Shown here: in pieces, positions 24,698 through 33,118 of the stretch
How the letters are laid out: each line of letters begins with the position of its first letter
How positions within the stretch are numbered: the first letter of the stretch is position 1
NCBI RefSeq assembly: GCF_003206645.1
Contig: NZ_PZJP01000017.1
Location: 19,302 to 83,301, forward strand
Direction: 5' to 3'
Length of the DNA stretch: 64,000 nt
Source: Salinicola aestuarinus
Lineage (GTDB): Bacteria; Pseudomonadota; Gammaproteobacteria; Pseudomonadales; Halomonadaceae
Translations under genes and position numbers: made by a program
The notes under the pieces: model-generated
The model's input: only the letters and a program-made list of their open reading frames with translations
Databases searched by the model: none
What the model was told of the DNA's origin: nothing

Positions 24698-27600
24698 TTA
24701 ACCTTCCCTCTCAAGCACGACAGACTCCGCTCCACGGGGCGTGATTTTGTACCAGATCGCGTACATAGCCGGCAAAAACAGCAGCGTCAGCAACGTCCCA
24801 GCGATGGTTCCGCCAATCAACGTGTAGGCGAGGGTGCCCCAGAACACCGAGAACGTGAGCGGGATGAACGCCAGCACCGCCGCCAGCGCCGTCAGCAGCA
24901 CGGGACGTGAGCGCTGAACCGTCGCCTCGATCACGGCATCGAATGGCGCCAGTCCCTCCTTGCGGTTCTGACTGATCTGCCCGATGAGAATCAGCGTATT
25001 GCGCATCAGGATGCCGGAAAGCGCGATCAGCCCGACCAGCGCATTGATGCCGAACGGCTGATTGAACAGCAGCAGCGTCGGCACGACGCCGATCAGCCCC
25101 AGCGGGCTGGTCAGAAAGACCATGATCATCGCCGAGATCGAACGCACCTGCAGGATGATGACCAGCAGGGTCAGTGCGATCATTATGGGGAACAGCGGCA
25201 GCATCGCCTGCAGGGCCTTGCCGGACTCTTCGATCGAGCCGCCCTCGTCGACTTGGTAACCGGGCGGGAGCGAGTCGATGAGCGGCTGGAGCTCGGCGGT
25301 GATGGCCGTCGAGACATCCGGCGGCTGCAGCCCAGGAGCGACGTCGCTCCCTACTGTAATGGTCGGCGTACGATCGCGGCGACGCAGTATCGGATCCTCC
25401 ATGCGCACGTCTATCTCGCCGACCTGAGACAGCGGTATCCGCTGACCCTGCTCGCCGATGAGGGTGAGATCGGCCACTTTCGCGGGGTCGAGCCGCACAT
25501 CCCCTGCGGCGCGGCCCATGACTTGCACGGTGCGAATGTCTTCGCGCACTTCGGTCATCGAGACGCCACTGAGCATAAACTGCAGCTGCTGGGATGCCGA
25601 GCGCGACGAGAGCCCCATAGCACGCAGCCGGTCCTGATTCAGTTCGAGATGCAGCGTCGGTACGCGCTCGCCCCAGTCGGTATTCACCGTACGCGTCAGT
25701 GGGCTTGCGACCATGATGTCTTCCACCTGGCGGGCGAGATCGCGAAGCGTGTCGGGGTCGGGGCCGGAAACGCGATAGGCCACGGGGAATGGGGAATAGG
25801 GTCCGAAGACTAGGTGCGTCGCTCGAACTCTCGCCTCGGGCGCGAGACCGTCGGCGATCGCCTGTCTCAGCCGGTGCTGCAGCGCATCGCGGGCCTGCTG
25901 GTCATCGGTGAGCACGACCATCTTGGCAAAGGAGGGATCAGGTAGCTCCTGCCCCATCGCGAAGTAAAAGCGCGGCGCTCCCTGGCCAATATAGGTGGTG
26001 ACACTATCGGCTTCGGGCTGCTCGGCCAGCCAGCGCTCCACTTTCGCCGTGGCGTCGCTGGTTCGCTCGATCGAGGTGCCATAGGGCATTTGGACCTCGA
26101 CCAGGACTTCGGGACGATCGGATATCGGGAAGAACTGCTTCTTGACCAGCCCCATGCCCATGACGGCGACGACGAATGACGCCACGACGCCCCCGCCGAC
26201 CCACCACTTGCGCGCGATGACCCAGGCCAGCGCACGCCGCAGGCGATGATAGCGCGGCGTGTCGTAGATCGAGGCCTGGCCACCCTCGAGCGTCTCCATC
26301 TCAGGCAAGAGCTTGACGCCGAGATAGGGTGTGAACACCACCGCCACGATCCAGGAGGCGATCAGCGCGATGCCGACGATCCAGAACATGTTGCTGGTGT
26401 ACTCGCCCGCGGCAGATTGGGCGAAACCGTTGGGCATGAAGCCAATCGCGGTGACCAGCGTTCCCGACAGCATCGGTGCCGCGGTATGGCTCCAGGCGTA
26501 GGCCGCGGCGGCGGCACGCTTGTAGCCCTCTTCCATCTTCACCACCATCATCTCGATGGCGATGATGGCGTCATCGACCAGAAGCCCCAGCGCCAGAATC
26601 AACGAGCCCAGCGTGATGCGATCGAAGTTTTTGCCGGTGGCCTGCATGACAATGAACACCAGCGCCAGTGTCAGCGGTACGGCGGCCGCGACGACGATAC
26701 CGGCGCGCCAGCCCATGCTGACGAAGCTCACCAGCATCACCACCAGCAGCGCCGCGAAGAATTTCATCATGAACTCGCCGACGGCGGCATCGATAATCAC
26801 GGCCTGGTCCGAGACCTTGCTCAGACTGATGCCCAGCGGCAGCGCGTCATTAATCGCACCGACCTCCTGCTCGAGCGCCTCGCCGAGGTCGAGACCGTTC
26901 CACCCTTCGCGCATGATCACGCCCAGCAGCAGCGCGGGCTCGCCATCGTGGCGAACCAGAAAGGTTGCCGGGTCTTCGTAGCCGCGCCTGATGGTCGCGA
27001 TATCCGAAAGCTTCAGCGCATTCCCCTGCGCGGTGATCGGCGTGTCGCGAATCGCCGCCAGTGAATCGAACCCGCCGTCGAGGCGAATCACGATCTGCGG
27101 CCCGTCGGTTTCGACCGACCCCGCCGGCGTCAAGGCGTTCTGGCCATCGAGCGCTTCAAAAATCTGCGCCGTGCCGATACCGAGCGTTGCCAGGCGCTCG
27201 TGGGAGAACTCGACGAAGATGCGCTCGGGCTGTTCGCCGATGATGTTGATCTTCTTGACGCCCGGCACCTGAAGCATTCGTTGACGCAGCTTCTCAGCAT
27301 CTCGGACCAGAACCCGCTGCGCTTCATCGCGGGACTTGAGCGCATAGAGCGCGAAGGTCACATCCGAATATTCATCGTTGACCATGGGGCCGATGACGCC
27401 GCTGGGTAGATTGGGCGTTTCATCATCAATCTTTTTGCGTGCTTGATAGAACTGCTCCTGGACCTGGGAGGGAGGGGTGCTGTCCATCAGCGTCACTTTG
27501 GTGAAGGCCAACCCAGGTCGCGTGTAGGTCTCGGTGTTGTCGTACCAGCGCAGCTCCTGCATGCGCTTCTCGATTTTATCGGCGACCTGATCCTGCATCT

Positions 27601-27787
27601 CCTGGGCCGTCGCCCCGGGCCAGGCGGTGATGACCGTCATGACCTTGACCGTGAAGGCGGGATCTTCCTCGCGCCCGAGATCGACGAACGCCAGTGCGCC
27701 ACCCAGCGAGATCAGCACGATGAGGAATAGGGTGACGGATTTCTCGCGCACCGCGAGCGCCGAGAGATTGAAGCGGGATCGGCTCAT
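24698..27787 (-). CDS. RND multidrug efflux permease (HAE-1 type)
   Basis: 1029 residues, full length for an inner-membrane RND proton antiporter. Twelve membrane segments are arranged as TM1, a periplasmic loop, TM2-7, a second loop and TM8-12. GLLVDDAIIAIEMMV (about 400) has the paired Asp of the TM4 proton relay; LVSFVSMGWRAGI and LLFLPAMYAIW are common RND segments. The N-terminal LGREEDPAFTVKVMTVITAWPGAT is typical of the branch that includes TriC-like pumps. The start overlaps the adaptor gene by 4 bp (ATGA), so the two form an operon. No outer-membrane TolC-like partner is encoded here. GC-rich codon use suggests chromosomal cargo rather than an ICE core gene. Substrates are unknown. 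Confidence 0.9.
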   Translation of the reverse strand: MSRSRFNLSALAVREKSVTLFLIVLISLGGALAFVDLGREEDPAFTVKVMTVITAWPGATAQEMQDQVADKIEKRMQELRWYDNTETYTRPGLAFTKVTLMDSTPPSQVQEQFYQARKKIDDETPNLPSGVIGPMVNDEYSDVTFALYALKSRDEAQRVLVRDAEKLRQRMLQVPGVKKINIIGEQPERIFVEFSHERLATLGIGTAQIFEALDGQNALTPAGSVETDGPQIVIRLDGGFDSLAAIRDTPITAQGNALKLSDIATIRRGYEDPATFLVRHDGEPALLLGVIMREGWNGLDLGEALEQEVGAINDALPLGISLSKVSDQAVIIDAAVGEFMMKFFAALLVVMLVSFVSMGWRAGIVVAAAVPLTLALVFIVMQATGKNFDRITLGSLILALGLLVDDAIIAIEMMVVKMEEGYKRAAAAAYAWSHTAAPMLSGTLVTAIGFMPNGFAQSAAGEYTSNMFWIVGIALIASWIVAVVFTPYLGVKLLPEMETLEGGQASIYDTPRYHRLRRALAWVIARKWWVGGGVVASFVVAVMGMGLVKKQFFPISDRPEVLVEVQMPYGTSIERTSDATAKVERWLAEQPEADSVTTYIGQGAPRFYFAMGQELPDPSFAKMVVLTDDQQARDALQHRLRQAIADGLAPEARVRATHLVFGPYSPFPVAYRVSGPDPDTLRDLARQVEDIMVASPLTRTVNTDWGERVPTLHLELNQDRLRAMGLSSRSASQQLQFMLSGVSMTEVREDIRTVQVMGRAAGDVRLDPAKVADLTLIGEQGQRIPLSQVGEIDVRMEDPILRRRDRTPTITVGSDVAPGLQPPDVSTAITAELQPLIDSLPPGYQVDEGGSIEESGKALQAMLPLFPIMIALTLLVIILQVRSISAMIMVFLTSPLGLIGVVPTLLLFNQPFGINALVGLIALSGILMRNTLILIGQISQNRKEGLAPFDAVIEATVQRSRPVLLTALAAVLAFIPLTFSVFWGTLAYTLIGGTIAGTLLTLLFLPAMYAIWYKITPRGAESVVLEREG

Positions 27788-28914
27788 GGCAGCGACTCCT
27801 GCCCTGCCGCAGAGCCCGTTGCAGCGGGACGCACCGTCTCTCCTTCGCGCAGCAGGTGTGCTCCCATCGCCACGACACGCGCGCCGGGCTCGAGCGCACC
27901 CTGCACGCGGGCCTGCTCGTCACTGACGCTGAGAAGGTCGACGGGCTGCCAGCGCACCGTGGCAGGCTCGCCATCGACGACCCAGACGCCGGCGCCGGCA
28001 CCGGCACCGGCGTCATGAATGGCGCCGAGGGGAACCTTCAGCCCCCCCTCCTTGGCCTGGTTCGTCGTCAACCGAACGCTGACCGTCGCGCCCAGCGGCG
28101 CGCTGGCAAATTCATCGCCCAGCACGTAGCGGGCATCGAACGTGCGCGTGAGCGTATTCGAGGAGGCCGATAGTTCGCGCAGCGTGGCGGGCCCGCTGGC
28201 CGTCTCGCCGTAGAGGGTGGCCTGCGCCATCGACCCGAGCGGCGGGCGTCGTGTTTCGGGCAGCGCGATGAGCGCTTCACGAGGGCCTGCGTGGGCGAGT
28301 CGGATCACGGTCTGCCCGGCGGCGACGACCTGGCCGGGCTCGGCGAGCGTCTCCGTGATCACGCCGTCGGCGTCGGCCAAGAGGGTCGAATACAGAGTCG
28401 CGTTGCGGGCGACCTCCGCTTGCGCGATGGCCGCCTCGAGATCGGCCTGCGCCGCGTCGGCCGCCGCCTTGGCTTCATCGTAGCGTGATACCGCAATGAC
28501 ACCACGATCGCGCAGCGTGCGATAACGACGCTCGTCATCCTCGGTCTGCTTGGCACGCGCCCGAGCGGCGGACACCGCCTGAGCCGCCGATTCCGCGCTC
28601 AGGGTCAAATCCACGGGATCGAGCCGCGCCAACGGTTCGCCCTGCTTGACCTGCTCGCCCACGTCCACCAGCCGTGACAGGACCTTGCCATCGACCCGAA
28701 AGCCGATGTTGCTCTCGACCCTCGCCGCGATGATGCCAGTGAAGACTCGCACGCCGGGCTCGGCCGGCGTGACCGTCGCCACGCGCACCAGCGGCGGCTC
28801 GGTTCGCGGGTCCGCGAGCTCGTCCCGTTGACAGCCGGTGGTCGTCAGCAGCAGAAACGCGGCCGCCGTCGTCAAAACCCTGGAGCGCCTGGTCATTCGT
28901 CGCAGACCCGTCAT
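27784..28914 (-). CDS. RND efflux periplasmic adaptor lipoprotein (MFP)
   Basis: 376 residues. A basic N-terminus (MTRRSRVLTT) and hydrophobic stretch end in the lipobox LLTTTGCQ, so it is a predicted membrane-anchored lipoprotein. The biotinyl-lipoyl half motif GFRVDGKVLSRLVDVGEQVKQGE is followed by a helical hairpin (about 105-185, Ala/Glu/Arg-rich) and the second lipoyl half ADADGVITETLAEPGQVVAAGQT, then beta-barrel and membrane-proximal domains. It links the RND permease to an outer-membrane channel. The ATG at 28914 is used; a TTG at 28932 is in frame. The palindrome at 28944-28967 lies 30 bp upstream and should be the repressor site controlling this operon. Confidence 0.85.
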   Translation of the reverse strand: MTGLRRMTRRSRVLTTAAAFLLLTTTGCQRDELADPRTEPPLVRVATVTPAEPGVRVFTGIIAARVESNIGFRVDGKVLSRLVDVGEQVKQGEPLARLDPVDLTLSAESAAQAVSAARARAKQTEDDERRYRTLRDRGVIAVSRYDEAKAAADAAQADLEAAIAQAEVARNATLYSTLLADADGVITETLAEPGQVVAAGQTVIRLAHAGPREALIALPETRRPPLGSMAQATLYGETASGPATLRELSASSNTLTRTFDARYVLGDEFASAPLGATVSVRLTTNQAKEGGLKVPLGAIHDAGAGAGAGVWVVDGEPATVRWQPVDLLSVSDEQARVQGALEPGARVVAMGAHLLREGETVRPAATGSAAGQESLP

Positions 28915-28943
28915 GGTGATCGCTACATCCAAATTATGTTGGC

Positions 28944-28967
28944 GTGACTATATTGCAAAATAGTCAC
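28944..28967. promoter_or_regulatory. Palindromic operator upstream of RND operon (probable TetR site)
   Basis: Perfect 8-bp arms GTGACTAT and ATAGTCAC separated by 8 bp (ATTGCAAA). It is 30 bp upstream of the adaptor start. The same half-site GTGACTAT recurs upstream of the adjacent tetR gene, which supports one regulator for both. Confidence 0.65.
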
Positions 28968-29040
28968 AGCCACAATCGATATGATCACAGCCACAATCGA
29001 GAGAGTCAGACCTGCAAGCGAGAGGGCCACACCCGCAAGC
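28957..29040 (-). repeat. Four-unit degenerate 21-bp tandem repeat
   Basis: Four adjacent 21-bp units (28957-28977, 28978-28998, 28999-29019, 29020-29040) fill the space between the tetR stop and the RND operator. The first two share TCACAGCCACAATC, the last two share a CxxGCAAGCGAGAG core. The last unit ends three bases before the tetR stop codon, and the first overlaps the operator palindrome. Confidence 0.7.
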
Positions 29041-29042
29041 AA

Positions 29043-29657
29043 TCAGGGGGCGAGACTGCGTAGGATGAAACTGGAGAGCAGGCCGGGAGCCGAGCCGACG
29101 TGTTCGAGGCTTTGCTTCAGGATGACGGGATGCATGTAGGGGCGGATGACCAGACAAACCGACGCCGTGACTTCGTCGAGCGGCGTCTTGCGCTCGAAGT
29201 CGCCGCTTCGTCGCCCGGCGACGAGAATCGCTTCGACCAGCGTCCTGACGCGAGCCTCGTAGCGTTCGACCGGCAGCCACTGCTCGGATGCCGCAGCGGC
29301 GGCGATCTCGTAGAGGTTTCGGTCTTCGGAGAAGAGCCGCAGACTCGAGTGCACCAACGTCTGGAACAGGCGCCGGAGCTGTTCCGGCGGGTGATCGGTG
29401 GAAGTCACCGCGGCGCTGATATCCCGATCGATCTGCTGCAGACACTCGCTGCAGATCACCTCGCCAATGGCACGCTTGGAAGCAAAGAACTTGTAGATGT
29501 ACGCCTTGGATATGCCGATCACCTTGGCCAGCTCCGAGACGGTCGTCCGGTCATAGCCATGCCGGCTGAAGTGCGCCTGCGCTGCTGCTACGATCTGATC
29601 GCGGACGTCGTGTTCCGCCGGGCCACGCGCCGCGTCGGGAGAAATTGGCTGAGACAT
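29043..29657 (-). CDS. TetR-family repressor, probably of the RND operon
   Basis: 204 residues. The N-terminal helix-turn-helix is clear: QIVAAAQAHFSRHGYDRTTV, then SELAKVIGISKAYIYKFFASK, the recognition helix ending in YIYKFF. The ligand-binding domain follows (about residues 70-200) with TetR_C-like DRNLYEIAAAAASEQW. It would repress the downstream RND efflux genes until it binds a toxic ligand. The ATG at 29657 is used since the residues upstream to 29846 are not TetR-like. It lies upstream of and on the same strand as the adaptor-permease pair (128 bp apart). Operator-like half-sites GTGACTAT lie both 60 bp upstream of this gene and in front of the efflux operon, suggesting autoregulation. 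Confidence 0.85.
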   Translation of the reverse strand: MSQPISPDAARGPAEHDVRDQIVAAAQAHFSRHGYDRTTVSELAKVIGISKAYIYKFFASKRAIGEVICSECLQQIDRDISAAVTSTDHPPEQLRRLFQTLVHSSLRLFSEDRNLYEIAAAAASEQWLPVERYEARVRTLVEAILVAGRRSGDFERKTPLDEVTASVCLVIRPYMHPVILKQSLEHVGSAPGLLSSFILRSLAP

Positions 29658-29716
29658 GGGCAAAGCGCCTTCCGAGTGCGGGTTCTGAAAACCAGTCAGC
29701 TTAGCATAGCCCGAAT

Positions 29717-29742
29717 GGTGACTATAACCATAGGTCGTCACC
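29717..29742. promoter_or_regulatory. Operator-like inverted repeat upstream of tetR
   Basis: GGTGAC (29717-29722) and GTCACC (29737-29742) are inverted, and the left arm extends to GTGACTAT, identical to the arm of the operator at 28944. The right arm is interrupted by about 4 bp (ATAG then GTCACC). Likely an autoregulatory site, 60 bp from the tetR ATG. Confidence 0.5.
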
Positions 29743-29845
29743 TGATTGCCGTGTACTGCTAACCGGCGCGGCATGCTGCCGGTAAGAGAGTCACCTCGTC
29801 GAGCATCGGCAGTGCCCGCAGTGCTTGGACAGGCGCTCTGGCCCA

Positions 29846-30766
29846 TCAGTAGCGGTGCCCTTTCCCTCCCTGTATCGATTGCCTCATCTCTCTGCGGTCG
29901 CGACTCGGCGGCACACCAAAGAGCCGGCTGTACTCCCGGCTGAACTGCGAGGCACTTTCGTACCCGACACGTAACGCGGCGCTGCCAGCATCCAGATCGT
30001 CGTGGAGCATCAATTGGCGAGCATCCTGCAATCGCAGATTCTTTACGTACTGCAGGGGACTCATGCCGGCGACTGTCCGGAAATGGCGGCGAAAGGTCGA
30101 TGGGCTCATATGGGCCTTGGCCGCGAGCTCGCTCATGGAGAGGTCCTGCGCGTAGTGGCGCTTCAGCCAGGCGACGACCTTGGCGATATGCTGGTTCGGG
30201 GAGCCGGTCGCCACGAGCCGGCGCAAGTAGGGGCCATGATCGCCATTCAGCAAGCGGATAACGATTTCTTTGTGAATCAAGGGGGCGAGCTGGGGCATCA
30301 GCTGTGGTTCGAACGACAGCCGAAGCAGTCGAGTGAGTGCCAGTATCGTACCTTCGTCCAGGGTCTCGACTGACATCGCTCTCAACGCTGCCGTCGGAGG
30401 TAAAGCCGCGGGCGCGGGCTCGACAGCCAACTGGGCAATATCATGTGCATCCAGTGCCAGCCATACGCCAAGATATGGCACCTCATGGCTGGCATGCGTG
30501 ATATAGGAGACAACGGGTAAATCCAGGGTCGTTATCAACGAGTGTCCGGCGCCGTAGTCGTGGATCTCGTCGCCCAATGAGACCTGCTTGCCTCCCTGAA
30601 CGATCAGCCCAAGGCCCATGTCATAGATACAAGGCACGGGATCCGTCGTCGTGCTGCAACGGCTCAGCTTCAACGCCGGAATCGGAGTGCTGCAATCGCC
30701 ATCGTTTTGGGCAATTTCCGCGACCAGCGTCGCGAGCTCATCAAGCATGGAATGTCGTCGAGCCAT
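29846..30766 (-). CDS. AraC-family regulator (AraC_N cupin plus HTH_18)
   Basis: 306 residues. The N-terminal part (about 15-180) is the AraC_N cupin found in regulators like YqhC: PVPCIYDMGLGLIVQGGKQV and YLGVWLALDAHDIAQL. The C-terminal double helix-turn-helix starts near residue 200 (IAKVVAWLKRHYAQDLSMSELAAKAHMSPSTFRRHF) and ends with the second helix SAALRVGYESASQFSREYSRLFGVPP. It is divergent from the mdaB-like gene; regulators of this subgroup often control a nearby oxidoreductase, so it probably activates that gene in response to aldehyde or quinone stress. The stop is close to the tetR promoter region, but tetR is not in the same operon (about 190 bp gap with its own operator). Confidence 0.85.
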   Translation of the reverse strand: MARRHSMLDELATLVAEIAQNDGDCSTPIPALKLSRCSTTTDPVPCIYDMGLGLIVQGGKQVSLGDEIHDYGAGHSLITTLDLPVVSYITHASHEVPYLGVWLALDAHDIAQLAVEPAPAALPPTAALRAMSVETLDEGTILALTRLLRLSFEPQLMPQLAPLIHKEIVIRLLNGDHGPYLRRLVATGSPNQHIAKVVAWLKRHYAQDLSMSELAAKAHMSPSTFRRHFRTVAGMSPLQYVKNLRLQDARQLMLHDDLDAGSAALRVGYESASQFSREYSRLFGVPPSRDRREMRQSIQGGKGHRY

Positions 30767-30849
30767 TGCCGCACACCCTCCAGAAGACTGCGTAAAATTC
30801 GCCTCAAGGCCCTGATTGACGAGATTTCAGCCTATCATGGCCGACGAAT

Positions 30850-30880
30850 GATCGGATCTAATACCGATCGCAGCCGATCG
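30850..30880. promoter_or_regulatory. Repeated GATCGG/CCGATC half-sites between araC-like and mdaB-like genes
   Basis: In the 264-bp divergent intergenic region GATCGG (30850-30855) faces CCGATC (30864-30869), and CCGATCG repeats at 30874-30880. Possible binding sites of the AraC-type regulator. Motif observation only. Confidence 0.3.
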
Positions 30881-31030
30881 AATCAGGCAATCATTGAAGC
30901 GCTTTTAGCAAGCGTGCGCCAGGCATTGGGTCTCATACTGGGGTTCAGAACTCGCATCTGGGTTTGAGCACATCGGCCTGGTTGACGAAGCGCCACGATG
31001 TCACCTTCAGTCACTCAGCAGGAATCAGAT

Positions 31031-31612
31031 ATGGCTAACGTCTTTTTGATCAACGGTCATCAACCGCACCCCGTTTCCCCCGGCACGCTCAACGCGACTT
31101 TCGTGGAGCGCGCAGAGGCTTTCTTCCAGCGCCGCGGTGATGACGTCCGCAAGACGGCAACCGCCGACGATTACAATATCGACGCTGAGATCGAAAAGCT
31201 GAAGTGGGCGGATGTCGTGCTCTTGCAGTCGCCGATCAACTGGATGGGCGTGAGCTGGGGAATGAAGAAGTATATCGATGACGTATGGACCGCTGGCATG
31301 AGGGGCGATCTGTCAGACGGCGATGGCCGGTCATCCAGGAATCCCAAGTCCAACTACGGACTGGGGCCGAAGCTCAGCGGCAAATACATGATGTCCCTGA
31401 CAGCCAATGCCCCACGCGAGGCGTTCAGCAATCCGCAAGAAACGTTCTTCGATGGATTGAGCGAAGACGAGCTCATGCGCCCGATGCATCTCAACTTCAA
31501 GTGGATCGGCCTTGAGCCGATGCCGACCTACGTGATCTACGACGTGCTGAAGAACCCCGATATCGAGGCGGATCTCGGACGCTTCGAGCGTCATTTGGAA
31601 AAAAACTTTTAG
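31031..31612 (+). CDS. NADPH quinone reductase MdaB-like flavoprotein
   Basis: 193 residues, the same length as E. coli MdaB. The start ATG at 31031 has AGGAA six bases upstream and yields MANVFLINGHQPHPVSPGTLN, the flavodoxin-like FMN/FAD-phosphate loop of the family. VVLLQSPINWMGVSWGMKKYIDDV and KYMMSLTANAPREAF are the conserved cofactor and active-site segments (W-x-x-P/M-x-x-KxYID), and EPMPTYVIYDVLKNPDIE is near the end. It reduces quinones by two electrons in the cytoplasm, avoiding semiquinone radicals. It is divergent from the AraC-type regulator. It is part of the cargo inside the ICE remnant. Confidence 0.85.
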   Translation: MANVFLINGHQPHPVSPGTLNATFVERAEAFFQRRGDDVRKTATADDYNIDAEIEKLKWADVVLLQSPINWMGVSWGMKKYIDDVWTAGMRGDLSDGDGRSSRNPKSNYGLGPKLSGKYMMSLTANAPREAFSNPQETFFDGLSEDELMRPMHLNFKWIGLEPMPTYVIYDVLKNPDIEADLGRFERHLEKNF

Positions 31613-31670
31613 AGAAACATGTGCGGTCGAGACCATGAGTCTGGACCGCACGAATGAAGTGGATGCCCGG

Positions 31671-32225
31671 CTACGGTTTACTGGCGGCAGACTCGGCCGG
31701 CAGATACACGAAGCCTGTTCCCTTCGACTGAATGTGGCCAGTCGCTGGGAAGGGCAGATGCGCGCCTGCTACCCAAAAATGCTGCTCGGCGGCATCATCT
31801 AGCAGAGTCTTACGCGTAACTTCACCTTGGTCCTCATTAAGGTCGAACTCCATCGAGTACTCCGGGTGCGCGAACTGCATTTGAGGAACGTGCACCAGAT
31901 CGCCCATCAGCAATAGTTTCTGGCCTTCGCTTTCGACCATGAATACGGTATGCCCCGGTGAGTGGCCGGATGCCGGAATCGCACGGATCCCAGGCATGAT
32001 TTGAGCTGGCGCCTCGAACGATTCGATTCGATCCTCGTAAATCGAAAATGTCTTCTTCGCGGCCGAAAAATTCACGGCCTCGAGCCCTTCGCTCTCCGCG
32101 CCATTGTCGGGATCCAGGAAGTAATCAAAATCCGCCTGGCTTGCGTAAACTTCGGCGTTCGGGAACACTTTCTTGTCATCGACGATCAAGCCACCGGAAT
32201 GGTCGCCATGCAGATGGGTGATATG
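31671..32225 (-). pseudogene. Metallo-beta-lactamase-fold hydrolase, 5' end lost at deletion junction
   Basis: The frame from about 32225 to 31671 starts inside the metal motif THLHGDHSGG (HxHxDH) and continues with IVDDKKVFPNAEVYAS, AIPASGHSPGHTVFMV (third metal His) and LLMGDLVHVP (bridging Asp), ending at AESAASKP. The N-terminal ~100 residues, including the signal peptide and first strands typical of these secreted or quorum-quenching-type hydrolases, are missing. Upstream of the metal motif the sequence is dnaB in a different frame. The first in-frame ATG at 32189 would give a 172-residue protein without the HxHxDH motif, so it should be inactive. It is the left side of the deletion that removed the ICE core. 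Confidence 0.75.
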
Positions 32226-33118
32226 CGATTCGTGGCGGAGGTCAGCTTCTCCCAGCCCCCGTCGTCCAACTGGCCAGAGCGGAGTTTGCTCAGGTCCAGC
32301 CGCCCCATGCTCGCCATCAGACGCAGCATCAGCTGCTCCTCGGGCATCTCGAGCGAGAAGACGAAGATCGGTGCGGTGGCCAATTCGGTGCGACCCGCCG
32401 TGGCAACCAGCGCATTCTCGACGAGGTTCATCCCCAGCGTGGTCTTGCCCATCGATGGGCGACCGGCGATGACGATCAGGTCCGAGGCCTGCCAGCCACA
32501 GGTGAGCGCGTCGAGGTCCTGGTAACCGGTGGGTGTGCCGGTAATGCCATCCTTGGCGTTGAAGGCACGATCAATAGTATCGATCGCTGCGGTCAACGCT
32601 GGACGTATGCCGGTTTCCTTGCTCTGCCGATTTTCGGCCAGCTCAAACAGTTGACGCTCGGTGGCTTCGACCAACGCCTGACTGAGCTGCTGTCCATCCA
32701 GCGCCCGCTGACTGAGATCACGCCCCATGTTGACCAGCTGCCGGCGACGCTGATGCTCGCGAACGATGCCGGCATAGGCGACCACATTGGTTACCGACGG
32801 CGTGTTACGGGCCAGCTCGGCCAGGTAGGACAAGCCGCCGCAGGTCTCGAGATTACCATCGCGCTCCAACACCTCGGAGAGCGTCACCACATCCAGCGGC
32901 TTTTCGTCAAGGGATAGCGCTTCCATCGCCTTGAAGATCAGCCGATGCGGGTAGTGATAAAACGCGCCGGCATCGACGATTTCGCAGATGTCATCCCACT
33001 TTGTGTTGTCGAGCATCAACGCGCCCAGCGTGGACTGCTCGGCCTCGATGCTATGCGGTGGCAGAAGCCCCATGGTCTCTGCGTCTGCGGATGCCGGGGA
33101 TGCGGCCTCAATGGACAT
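32186..33118 (-). pseudogene. dnaB: Replicative helicase DnaB, C-terminus lost
   Basis: 310 codons, against about 450-470 for a full DnaB. The N-terminal domain (LPPHSIEAEQSTLGALML; PSVTNVVAYAGIVREHQ) and the start of the RecA-like ATPase domain are present, with Walker A in IVIAGRPSMGKTTL and FSLEMPEEQLMLRLMAS. Homology stops around plus position 32228 (EKLTSATN); the last ~13 residues (RISPICMATIPVA) come from the metallo-hydrolase gene read out of frame. Walker B (usually DYLQL-like), the arginine finger and the DNA-binding loops are gone, so it cannot be a functional helicase. It overlaps soj by 11 bp. dnaB directly after soj is standard at the soj end of PAPI-1-class ICEs; the host's own dnaB should be elsewhere. 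Confidence 0.85.

Noticed and set aside
32186..33118. Complete short DnaB-like protein
   Set aside because: Walker B and DNA-binding parts are missing and the last 13 residues are the neighbouring hydrolase out of frame, so it is a truncated gene.
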